Shown here: piece after piece, positions 6,324 through 12,508 of the stretch
Layout of the letters: the number at the start of each line of letters is the position of its first letter
How positions within the stretch are numbered: position 1 is the stretch's first letter
Source of the DNA: Deltaproteobacteria bacterium
Lineage (GTDB): Bacteria; Desulfobacterota; JADFXK01
NCBI GenBank assembly: GCA_015233295.1
Contig: JADFYC010000072.1
Location: 1-12,538, forward strand
Direction: 5' to 3'
DNA length: 12,538 bases
Position numbers and translations under genes: made by a program
Notes under the pieces: model-generated
Database searches by the model: none
The model's input: only the letters and a program-made list of their open reading frames with translations
What the model was told of the DNA's origin: nothing

Positions 6324-7203
6324 GAAAAGTGGCCGATAATTGTTGCAACGATACCGGCCGGTCCTCCGGCCGCTCCCCGTACAGATTCTTTATCGCAAGT
6401 GATAATGCCTCGATTGCGTCTATGTAACGATCACTTTGGTTCTTCTCAAATGAGACGGCCAGGTCTTTGAAATTCAGATGGGTCACTCCGGTTATTTCCA
6501 GCTTGTTGTCGATTAGGGTAAAAAATCCTACGATCATAGCCAGATAATGGGAGGCATAAGGGAGAAAGTCCGGCGGATTATTGGACTCCGGCCGCTTTCG
6601 TTGATTCTCTACAAAGCGAAAGATCAATACGGCCAGAAGCGCCTGGGCTGCGTTCAGCCCCATAAAAATCTTGTTGTAAAAAGCGCCGAAATGATCTTTG
6701 CGTTGGAACTTGGCCTGGTGAGGACTCCCGCGCCAGATAGCCAATACGCTTTCAGCCACGATCGTACTTGTCACAACCAAAGATCCCGTGGGTCCTTCTT
6801 CGCGTTGCCATTTATAAGTATACCCCAAGCCCTGAATACCGATCTCCAACTGGCGCTGGATTGCATCGTTGGAACGCAAATCCCGCAGGTTTACCGGATT
6901 CTGACTATTGGTCGCGTAAGTGATATCATGCACGATGTCCTTATCATCCTCTGCAAGTTCGTAAATCCGCACAAGGACGAATACATTTTCGTAATCGTAG
7001 AACAGGTTTGGATTATTGAGAGTTTGCTGGATGGTTTTGCAGGTCTGGCCGCCGTTAATGATTTGCAGGCTTTCCAATTTGACATGATAATTCTCCCCTT
7101 GAAGGGCATTATATCTGAACTTACGGCAGATCATCGTAATCCCGTTGTTGAAGAAATAAAAGTTGGCTCGTCTCTGAGGATTAGTCAACGTTTGGTGAAT
7201 GGC
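6289..7203 (-). pseudogene. C-terminal part of AIPR (abortive infection phage resistance) protein, after an in-frame TGA
   Basis: The reading frame continues without shift from the N-terminal part past the TGA at 7206-7204. It carries the core AIPR motifs (numbered from ATG 7962): FFNNGIT (270-276), INGGQT (302-307) and ATNSQNPV followed by LRDLRSN (350-364). These mark the conserved centre of the family, which provides abortive-infection defence in characterised cases. The first downstream start is a TTG at 7188 with no ribosome site, so this half is probably not made unless the TGA is read through. The last residues are EYLPR then stop. Removing one copy of the 25-bp duplication gives EYLIRLSDFQ and stop, a more natural end. 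With readthrough the whole protein would be 557 residues, normal for the family. Confidence 0.85.
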
Positions 7204-7962
7204 TCAATTGACCCGGTTCGAGTGCAGGCCCAGATATCGACGGATATTCCGTTCGAGCAGCAGATCGTTATGACGGTTGAAAAGTTCTGCGATTTCCGTG
7301 ACTGAAACCTTACCAATCAAGACCCGGCGGAAGTTGAAGTCTTCAATTACAGCCTTTCCATGGAGCCTGATGGTATCGTCAACCTTCTTTTTACTCTGCA
7401 ACACCGAGACAATAGAATCATGGTTCCAATGAATCCATTCCACCTGGTCTATGGGGAAACCTGATTGGTCAATCCAGTCTTGGGCCTGGGCGGTCCATTT
7501 CTGACCATTATTGCAGAGAATCATCCGGACATTCGGGATGTAGCCATCGCGCACCAGAGAGCGGATATCCTCGACCCGTGGTTTGATCTTGTCATTCATC
7601 ACAATTTTTATTGCGGGATCGAACAGCGCGGCAATGGTGGTGATCGCATTCTTCACACTATTTTCAGGAAAATTGGCCTCCCCACTAAGCTCATTTACTT
7701 TATATTTGCCCTGGAAGAGAGATATGGTGAACTCTCCAGCGTCCACTTCACCAACGTATAAGCCGTCAACTCCGGCATCGTTTCCACCATCGGTTAGAAG
7801 TTCAACCGCTTCTTCGGCGGGGATATCAAGCACCGTGGACATGCTCAATAAAACGAAGGCCGCAGATTTTTTTTTATTGACGTCTCCGGCAGGCAGGGCT
7901 TCAGCATAGGTTTCAAGGAGACCGGCAATTCGTTGATCGACAATGCTTACGTTGATGTTCAT
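7204..7962 (-). CDS. N-terminal part of AIPR-family phage-defence protein (PD-(D/E)xK nuclease-like), cut by TGA at codon 253
   Basis: Starts at ATG 7962 with AGGGAG 5-6 nt upstream. Residues 35-90 look like the Mrr-like PD-(D/E)xK nuclease core often found at the front of AIPR proteins: DGGNDAGVDGLYV, with D62 and D66 as candidate acidic residues, then SLFQGKYK with the Q84-x-K86 motif. A linker follows up to ERNIRRYLGLHSNRVN, where TGA ends the frame. The next codons, AIHQTLTNPQRR, continue the family alignment exactly, so the stop interrupts a single gene. A CGA (Arg) to TGA change would explain it. A 252-residue product with the nuclease-like domain alone could still be made. It has no obvious defence partners: the left neighbour is a regulator and the right is an ECF operon on the other strand. 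Confidence 0.85.
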   Translation of the reverse strand: MNINVSIVDQRIAGLLETYAEALPAGDVNKKKSAAFVLLSMSTVLDIPAEEAVELLTDGGNDAGVDGLYVGEVDAGEFTISLFQGKYKVNELSGEANFPENSVKNAITTIAALFDPAIKIVMNDKIKPRVEDIRSLVRDGYIPNVRMILCNNGQKWTAQAQDWIDQSGFPIDQVEWIHWNHDSIVSVLQSKKKVDDTIRLHGKAVIEDFNFRRVLIGKVSVTEIAELFNRHNDLLLERNIRRYLGLHSNRVN

Positions 7963-8097
7963 CTGTGCTCCCTAACAATATACTGCGGTTTCACGTTAAA
8001 TTCCTTTGTTCATCGTCATTTTTCTTCCATTTGCGTGGATGCCTGACCATTCCGCGTGCTGAGTTTCGAGACCTGCGGGAGGCCGTTCCCGGAAACC

Positions 8098-8127
8098 TTG
8101 CGATTTGTGCGATAATGATAGTATAAT
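8098..8127 (+). promoter_or_regulatory. candidate sigma70 promoter in the AIPR / ECF divergent region
   Basis: TTGCGA (8098-8103) and a perfect TATAAT (8122-8127) are 18 bp apart on the plus strand. A transcript from here would have a leader of about 320 nt before the ECF sigma gene. I see no convincing ORF in that leader. The rest of the 7963-8452 gap holds an inverted repeat at 8204-8237 and several short A/T tracts but no gene I can support. Confidence 0.35.
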
Positions 8128-8203
8128 TCTCTCATTGGGCAGTATCCGCGCCAAAAACCGTTATAAGACTCAGGGAAGTATAAGGTGTGTTGGAAACCGA
8201 GGT

Positions 8204-8237
8204 TTGTGATTCAGGGTAAGGTATTTTTTTATCACAA
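8204..8237. promoter_or_regulatory. inverted repeat TTGTGAT-N20-ATCACAA, possible operator
   Basis: TTGTGAT (8204-8210) and ATCACAA (8231-8237) are perfect inverted copies 20 bp apart, in the intergenic region upstream of the ECF gene. The TGTGA/TCACA half-sites are like those of CRP/FNR-type regulators, but the spacing is 16 bp longer than the usual 6, so a standard single site is not present. Confidence 0.25.
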
Positions 8238-8452
8238 TTACCGGCTGAGAACAAATCTATTCTTTGCCCTGATCACTTTTTCAAAAACACACGTGGACCT
8301 CGAGAGAGCCTATAGTCGAAGCGTCGCGAAATAAACTCATTTTTTTCATGTCCGACCGCGAGTTTTCCCCGTCTAAGTTGTTATATATACAATGAGGCGA
8401 CATCGTCCCAGTCGAAACCGTCCGACAGAATTAGGAAAATTGGTAAGTTACC

Positions 8453-9073
8453 ATGGTGGTCATAAAACGACAATCTCCCGCCGCACCCGGTGGCAATGAA
8501 TCGGCTTCTATGGAAGACATCGACTTCAATACGATCAAGGCCATCGGAAGGGGAGATCGATCGGCTTTCGAACTATTCGTAAAAAAGTATCAGAATCCCG
8601 TGGTGAATTTCATTTTTAGGTACGTTAGGGACCGGTTTACGGCTCAAGACCTGACTCAGGAAGTGTTTTTGAAAGTATTTCAGGGAGCCGGTGAGTTTGA
8701 ACCCAGGGGGAAAGTCTCAAACTGGGTATTCACGATCGCCTTCAACCTGTGCGCCAACGAGTTAAAGCGTCAAAAGCGGAGGGGGTACCCGTATCCCGAC
8801 TTGTCCTTAGGCGACCCAGCCGAGTTGGAATGTCCAGCCCATGACCAGGCGGGAACCCGAAAAAAAGAACTGGAAGAAGACTTGATGGCCGCGCTGGACC
8901 GGCTCCCGGAAAATCAAAGGGCGGCATTGTGGCTCCGGGTGAACGAAGACCTGTCTTACCTGGAGATCAGCCAGGTATTGAACATCTCCCTGGCCGGCGT
9001 TGAGTCCTTAATCTTTAGAGCACGCAAGCAGTTGCGGCAGCTTATGCGGGGTCGGAATGGAAGTTCTCCATAA
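8453..9073 (+). CDS. ECF-type RNA polymerase sigma factor (sigma-70 family, RpoE-like)
   Basis: The 206-residue protein has only sigma regions 2 and 4, as in ECF factors. Region 2 spans about 35-108 (AFELFVKKYQNPVVNFIFRYV, the DLTQEVFLKVF core-binding segment, and WVFTIAFNLCANELKRQKRR, which recognises the -10). A linker follows. Region 4 spans 143-197 (LMAALDRLPENQRAALWLR and the LSYLEISQVLNIS helix-turn-helix, then AGVESLIFRARKQL). The first 20 residues are extra and poor in conserved features. A second ATG at 8510 (MEDIDFN) would match the usual family start. Neither ATG has a good ribosome site: AGGA lies 16 nt before 8453, and the 11-bp palindrome GGTAAGTTACC abuts that ATG. It is followed by its likely anti-sigma gene after 114 bp. 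Confidence 0.93.
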   Translation: MVVIKRQSPAAPGGNESASMEDIDFNTIKAIGRGDRSAFELFVKKYQNPVVNFIFRYVRDRFTAQDLTQEVFLKVFQGAGEFEPRGKVSNWVFTIAFNLCANELKRQKRRGYPYPDLSLGDPAELECPAHDQAGTRKKELEEDLMAALDRLPENQRAALWLRVNEDLSYLEISQVLNISLAGVESLIFRARKQLRQLMRGRNGSSP

Positions 9074-9134
9074 CCTTCCCCATGCCTTGTCGGGAGTCCG
9101 CCACACCCTGCGTCACCGGACCACGGAAGCCGGG

Positions 9135-9148
9135 CCGGCCTCAGCCGG
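9135..9148 (+). other. small GC-rich hairpin between sigma and anti-sigma genes
   Basis: CCGGC-CTCA-GCCGG forms a 5-bp hairpin flanked by CCAC/GTGG (9121-9124 with 9151-9154), with an A/T-rich stretch including five T downstream (9161-9165). It may tune the relative output of the sigma and anti-sigma genes, but it is too short to call a terminator. Confidence 0.25.
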
Positions 9149-9187
9149 TTGTGGTTAATATTTTTAAAAGCAATAGGGAGTGTCCCC

Positions 9188-9592
9188 ATGCATTGCTCTA
9201 AAGCCTGTGAGAAGATTTCCGCGTACCTGGACCATGAACTGGATTCTGAGTTATCACAACAGGTGGCGCACCATATCGGTCAATGCGATGACTGCCGAGA
9301 AGTGTTCCAGGATTTCCAAAAAATTAATGCAACGGTGCGGGAATGGCCCAAAATTGAGCTGGCCCCCGACTTTGCCCGGCAATTAGGCCGGATGGTGGAG
9401 GCGAAGGAAGGTCAGGCTACCGGAAGGCTGTCGGTCCCTTGGCCACTGTGGCGGTTCGTCCAGAGTTTCATCCGGTTACTGGATGCAACGAGATATTCGA
9501 GCGCCCAGACCCTCGATGAATTCAACGATTTTCCACCGTTTTCCATGGGCTACATTTATTTCAAACTGTTGGATCAATCCGGACGAGGTTGA
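9188..9592 (+). CDS. zinc-finger (zf-HC2) anti-sigma factor for the adjacent ECF sigma
   Basis: The 134-residue product starts at ATG 9188 behind GGGAG (7-nt gap). The longer frame from 9149 lacks a ribosome site. The ZAS zinc motif H29-x3-C33-x2-C36 (HIGQCDDC) with C3/C7 upstream is characteristic of anti-sigma factors that hold ECF factors and release them on oxidation or zinc loss, or on a signal from a partner. No true membrane helix is present. WPLWRFVQSFIRLL (85-98) is amphipathic at best, so this is predicted to be cytosolic. The C-terminus DEFNDFPPFSMGYIYFKLLDQ is unusually aromatic and may be the partner-contact region. The stop lies 2 nt before the next ATG, indicating tight co-translation with the periplasmic sensor-like protein. 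Confidence 0.9.
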   Translation: MHCSKACEKISAYLDHELDSELSQQVAHHIGQCDDCREVFQDFQKINATVREWPKIELAPDFARQLGRMVEAKEGQATGRLSVPWPLWRFVQSFIRLLDATRYSSAQTLDEFNDFPPFSMGYIYFKLLDQSGRG

Positions 9593-9594
9593 AA

Positions 9595-10059
9595 ATGGCT
9601 ATCCACTTGTTGGCTTTCGGCCTGGTGGTCATGCTGGTCACCGTCGTGGCCACGTTGACCCTCGTGTACCGTTATGTTAAACGGGCACCCCAAAACCAAC
9701 CCATTAAAGGGTATCTTGATCTGATCCCGGATCTGACTCCGGAACAACGACATAAGGTCCAGGAGATCCGAGAAACTTTCCTGCCCAAGGTCAGTCTGAT
9801 CAGACAAAACTTGTGCCTGGAACGGGCCAATTTAGCCCAACTCCTTTTCGCTGAACCGCCCGACAGATCGAGCATTGATGCTGTCGCCCGTCAAATTCTT
9901 TTCCACCAATCCAAGCTTGAAAACGAGGTGATTGAACACATTCTGGAAGAAAGAGAAATACTCTCTCCATCCCAACAAAGAAGGTTTTACGAAATTATCG
10001 TTGAGCAATTTTCTTCGGGTGGACTGGGGGTCCATGACGTTAGGAACAAAAAAAATTGA
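9595..10059 (+). CDS. membrane-anchored Spy/CpxP/CnrX-like periplasmic (heavy-metal or envelope stress) sensor protein
   Basis: The 154-residue product starts at ATG 9595 (GAGG about 8 nt upstream). A membrane helix at 4-26 anchors a helical periplasmic domain. The two LTxxQ-type motifs that define the Spy/CpxP/ZraP group are seen at LTPEQ (47-51) and LSPSQ (123-127). Each starts a long Arg/Glu-rich helix (RHKVQEIRETFLPK and RRFYEIIVEQF). His residues at 104 and 115 lie in the helix between them and could bind metal, as in CnrX, but that is inference. In CnrYXH-type systems a protein of this kind senses metal outside and controls the anti-sigma, and the gene order here fits. There is one Cys (C74). 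It ends 135 bp before the exporter gene. Confidence 0.85.
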   Translation: MAIHLLAFGLVVMLVTVVATLTLVYRYVKRAPQNQPIKGYLDLIPDLTPEQRHKVQEIRETFLPKVSLIRQNLCLERANLAQLLFAEPPDRSSIDAVARQILFHQSKLENEVIEHILEEREILSPSQQRRFYEIIVEQFSSGGLGVHDVRNKKN

Positions 10060-10194
10060 TCAGGAAGTCTATGTGACGGTGCGGTTCGTCTTTTCGTTTA
10101 ATCGTGTCCGATATCGCATCCAGCGAGGACATGGGCGCGGTGATCTCGAGTGATACTCTAAACTTTACTTCAAATCCAATATGAGGAGACGGTT

Positions 10195-11172
10195 ATGGAA
10201 TTTTTGCAGATGTATTTTCCAGTATCGGGAGTGAAGACATGGGTTTTTCTACCGCCGCTGGTTGCCTTTGTAGTCTCTTGCTTTACTTCCATGGGCGGGG
10301 TTTCCGGGGCGTTTTTACTATTGCCGTTTCAAGTAAGTTTCCTGCACTTCACGTCTCCGTCAGTCAGCGCCACCAATTTCGTGTTCAATATTGTGGCCAT
10401 TCCCAGCGGGGTCTATCGCTATCTCAAGGAAGGCCGGATGGCCTGGCCGTTGACCTGGGTGATCATCGTCGGAACACTACCTGGGGTATTTATCGGTTAC
10501 TATTTGAGGGTGCTGTATCTTCCAAACCCGCGCGCCTTCAAGCTCTTTGTTGGTTGCGTCCTTTTGTATATCGGTGTCCGGCTGCTCTATGAGATGACCG
10601 CCCGGTCCCAACGCGGTAAAAAGGAAATGAAAGCTATAGAGGAAAAATTCAGCCATCATGCCAGGCGACTAACGGAATCCCAAGCGGCTCGAGTATCGTC
10701 CGGTCTGCCTCCCGAGGCGGTGGTCAAGACCGTTTCATTTTCCTTATCCAGGGTCGAGTATGAATTTTGGGGTCAGCGTTTTTCCTTTAGTACTCCTGGA
10801 ATGTTTCTTTTGGCCTTTGTGGTCGGGATCATTGGCGGCACCTATGGTATCGGCGGCGGAGCCATCATTGCTCCTTTCTGCGTGGCTGTCTTTCATCTTC
10901 CGGTGTACACCGTGGCCGGGGCGGCTCTCTTCGGGACGTTCCTGACATCCGTAGCCGGGGTATTCTTTTACAGCGTTATTCCGACCCAAAGCGGTCTGGT
11001 TTGCGCCCCGGACTGGATGTTAGGATTTCTCTTTGGGGCCGGTGGATTTGCCGGGATGTATTGCGGGGCTAGGTTACAAAAGTTTGTCCCTCAAAAATAC
11101 CTCAAACTTTTCCTGGGCATCCTGATCACCTTTTTGGCCGGCAGCTATATCATCCAGTTCTTCATCAAATAG
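10195..11172 (+). CDS. TauE/SafE-family (sulfite exporter-type) membrane transporter
   Basis: The 325-residue integral membrane protein starts at ATG 10195 behind GAGGAG (7-nt gap). It has the family's internal duplication. The N-terminal half (16-132) carries FTSMGGVSGAFLLLP followed by SATNFVFNIVAIPSGVYRY. The C-terminal half (203-325) carries IIGGTYGIGGGAIIAPF followed by AGAALFGTFLTSVAGVFFY. A charged cytosolic loop of about 70 residues (133-202) joins the halves, which is longer than in minimal members of about 250 residues. The family moves sulfite, sulfoacetate or other organosulfur anions. The substrate here cannot be read from sequence, though sulfite is plausible in a sulfur-metabolising anaerobe. 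It follows the ECF module by 135 bp and precedes the Usp gene by 93 bp, with no clear terminator between, so co-transcription is possible. Confidence 0.92.
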   Translation: MEFLQMYFPVSGVKTWVFLPPLVAFVVSCFTSMGGVSGAFLLLPFQVSFLHFTSPSVSATNFVFNIVAIPSGVYRYLKEGRMAWPLTWVIIVGTLPGVFIGYYLRVLYLPNPRAFKLFVGCVLLYIGVRLLYEMTARSQRGKKEMKAIEEKFSHHARRLTESQAARVSSGLPPEAVVKTVSFSLSRVEYEFWGQRFSFSTPGMFLLAFVVGIIGGTYGIGGGAIIAPFCVAVFHLPVYTVAGAALFGTFLTSVAGVFFYSVIPTQSGLVCAPDWMLGFLFGAGGFAGMYCGARLQKFVPQKYLKLFLGILITFLAGSYIIQFFIK

Positions 11173-11209
11173 CCCTTGTCTAAAGTAACTGGTTCGTGTC
11201 ATAATCAAC

Positions 11210-11281
11210 ATTAGAGGAGGTTGTTGATGATGAATTCAAATCCGAATTAGAGGAGGTTGTTGACGATGAATTCAAATCCGA
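11210..11281. repeat. 36-bp tandem duplication of the Usp translation start region
   Basis: Units 11210-11245 and 11246-11281 are identical except for one base (T at 11228 versus C at 11264). Each contains AGAGGAGG, then ATGAATTCAAATCCG. The unit copies the ribosome site plus the first five codons of the Usp gene. Confidence 0.97.
11230..11250 (+). CDS. six-codon mini-ORF (MNSNPN) preceding the Usp gene
   Basis: The upstream copy of the 36-bp duplication has its own AGAGGAGG ribosome site and an ATG at 11230 (another ATG directly before it at 11227). It reads six codons, identical in the first five to the start of the Usp protein, then TAG at 11248-11250. That TAG lies within the AGAGGAGG site of the real Usp start, so ribosomes finishing the mini-ORF end on the next initiation site. 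Translation is likely from the sequence, but function is unknown and it may be a by-product of the duplication. Confidence 0.5.
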   Translation: MNSNPN

Positions 11282-12216
11282 AAAGACTTTTAGTGGCGGT
11301 GGATAGTTCTGATTATTCCTTAGAGACTGTCCGTTATGTGGCTAACCTGTTCCCTCCCGAAAGCATGGAGGTGGTCCTCTTCAGCGTCATGTCCAAGGTC
11401 CCGGAAAGCTATCGCGATGTCGAAGCCAGTCCATTTTTTAACCCCGAACTGCTCCGGGCTAAGGTCTGGGCGGCCCAACAAGAAAAGGCCATGAAAGAAT
11501 TCATGGAAAAAGCCCGGGGGGTGTTATCAGAGTACCGGATTCCTGAAAAAGCCGTGACCATTAAGATCGGAGAGTTGAAAGAAGGTGTCGCCCGAGACAT
11601 CCTGGCCGAATCTAAACAAGGCTATGACGCAGTCGTGGTGGGGCGCCGCGGCCTCAACCCCGTGTCCGGACTGATTCTGGGCAGCGTTTCCAACAAACTG
11701 GTGAGTAAGATGATCCATGCGCCCATCGCTGTGGTGGGAGGCGTCTCCCGAAGCAAAAAGATACTTCTGGCTATCGACAACTCAGAAGGAGCCATGCGGG
11801 CTGTTGACTATGTCGGCCGGGTGTTCTCCGGCGCCGATGTGAAGTTGACTTTGCTTCACGTCATCCGCAGTTTCGATTACCTGGATCCGGCATTGAATCA
11901 GGACCTGATTCCCTTATTCAAAGCGGAAATCGAAGTTGACCTGAGGCGGGCTGAAGAGGCCATCAAGACAACTTTCAAAAACGCAACCGTTAATTTAGAA
12001 AACGCCGGCATCGATCGCGGCGGCATCACCCAAGAAATCGTGGAGGGCGTGGGCAGCCGGTCTGAGGCCATCGTGAACATGGCCACAGAATCCGGTTACG
12101 GGACGATTGTGCTGGGCCGGATGGGGATATCTAAGGTGGAACAGTTCCTGATGGGTCGGGTGAGTCAGAAGGTTATCCATTTGGCCAAAGCAGCCGCCGT
12201 CTGGGTGGTCAACTAA
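11266..12216 (+). CDS. universal stress protein with two tandem UspA domains
   Basis: The 316-residue cytosolic protein is made of two Usp domains in tandem, at 6-159 (KRLLVAVDSSDYS at its front) and 164-316 (KKILLAIDNSEGA). ATP-binding Usp domains carry G-x2-G-x9-G-(S/T). Domain 1 has it intact (G126-RR-G129, then G139-S140). In domain 2 the pattern is G284-RM-G287, then G297-R298, with Arg replacing Ser/Thr, so ATP binding there is doubtful. Such proteins help cells survive starvation, oxidants and respiratory stress. ATG 11266 is chosen over the TTG at 11257 because AGAGGAGG stands about 9 nt upstream. The start region is duplicated (see the repeat at 11210-11281). It is the last gene of the plus-strand cluster after the exporter. 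Confidence 0.95.
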   Translation: MNSNPKRLLVAVDSSDYSLETVRYVANLFPPESMEVVLFSVMSKVPESYRDVEASPFFNPELLRAKVWAAQQEKAMKEFMEKARGVLSEYRIPEKAVTIKIGELKEGVARDILAESKQGYDAVVVGRRGLNPVSGLILGSVSNKLVSKMIHAPIAVVGGVSRSKKILLAIDNSEGAMRAVDYVGRVFSGADVKLTLLHVIRSFDYLDPALNQDLIPLFKAEIEVDLRRAEEAIKTTFKNATVNLENAGIDRGGITQEIVEGVGSRSEAIVNMATESGYGTIVLGRMGISKVEQFLMGRVSQKVIHLAKAAAVWVVN

Positions 12217-12217
12217 C

Positions 12218-12303
12218 CCGTCCCTAAGTACACTTACCTGCGTAACCCCGCCGGTCGGGTAACAGCTTTCGTGACCCGATTCTATCAACTGGTCCAGGGA
12301 CGG
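12218..12303. repeat. 8-bp inverted repeat bracketing 70 bp after the Usp gene
   Basis: CCGTCCCT (12218-12225) and AGGGACGG (12296-12303) are exact inverted copies. Between them CGGGT and ACCCG can pair. This could be a folded 3' untranslated region or the remnant of a REP-like or small non-autonomous element. No T run follows, so it is not a standard terminator. Confidence 0.3.
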
Positions 12304-12333
12304 ACTCCTGATCCGGACGAGCAGCGAAAGAAG

Positions 12334-12362
12334 TTGACAAAGCTGGTATAATCGGATATAAG
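12334..12362 (+). promoter_or_regulatory. strong sigma70-type promoter
   Basis: TTGACA (12334-12339, perfect) and TATAAG (12357-12362, 5 of 6) are separated by exactly 17 bp. Transcription would start near 12369. A TATAAT at 12347-12352 is only 7 bp from the -35 and is not the functional partner. The promoter drives the structured leader and the gene starting at 12509. Confidence 0.65.
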
Positions 12363-12386
12363 CTGAGGCTATCTCACATGTTTTTT

Positions 12387-12457
12387 CGGTTGCGGGTAGC
12401 GTTGCCGACCAGGATGGAAACGGGCTTCCCATAGTCATACCGGGCCAACCGTTTTTT
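12387..12457 (+). ncRNA. structured leader or small RNA ending in a terminator-like T6 (candidate attenuator)
   Basis: CGGTTG (12387-12392) pairs with CAACCG (12446-12451), which is followed by TTTTTT (12452-12457). Inside the closing stem are two further hairpins. GGTA-GCGT-TGCC lies at 12395-12406, and ATGGAA/TTCCCAT, 6 bp with one bulge, lies at 12414-12432. The element begins about 18 nt after the predicted transcript start and ends 51 nt before the next ATG. It does not match a riboswitch class I can recall, so it may be an attenuator, an unrecognised riboswitch or a free small RNA of about 90 nt. Confidence 0.4.
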
Positions 12458-12508
12458 AATCGGCCGCGCTATCATCCTTGGGACTAACTTTTGCAGAGGA
12501 GGAGTACC

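Noticed and set aside
7204..7206. Selenocysteine codon in the AIPR gene
   Set aside because: No bacterial SECIS-like hairpin is visible directly downstream, the family has no known Cys or Sec at this place, and a CGA to TGA change explains it more simply.
6547..7305. 252-codon plus-strand ORF opposite the AIPR gene
   Set aside because: It is a shadow of the AIPR coding strand. The minus frame carries family motifs, while this frame has none and no ribosome site.
12347..12352. TATAAT as the -10 of the promoter before the last gene
   Set aside because: It is only 7 bp from TTGACA. The TATAAG at 12357-12362 has the correct 17-bp spacing.
11995..12438. 147-codon minus-strand ORF opposite the Usp 3' end
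   Set aside because: Antisense shadow of the Usp gene extending over the promoter at 12334. No domain features or initiation signals.
12387..12451. Cyclic-di-GMP (GEMM-I) riboswitch
   Set aside because: A GGTAGCGTTGCCGA stretch recalls the end of GEMM, but the conserved GGGCAAACC and ACGCAAAGCC-type segments are absent.
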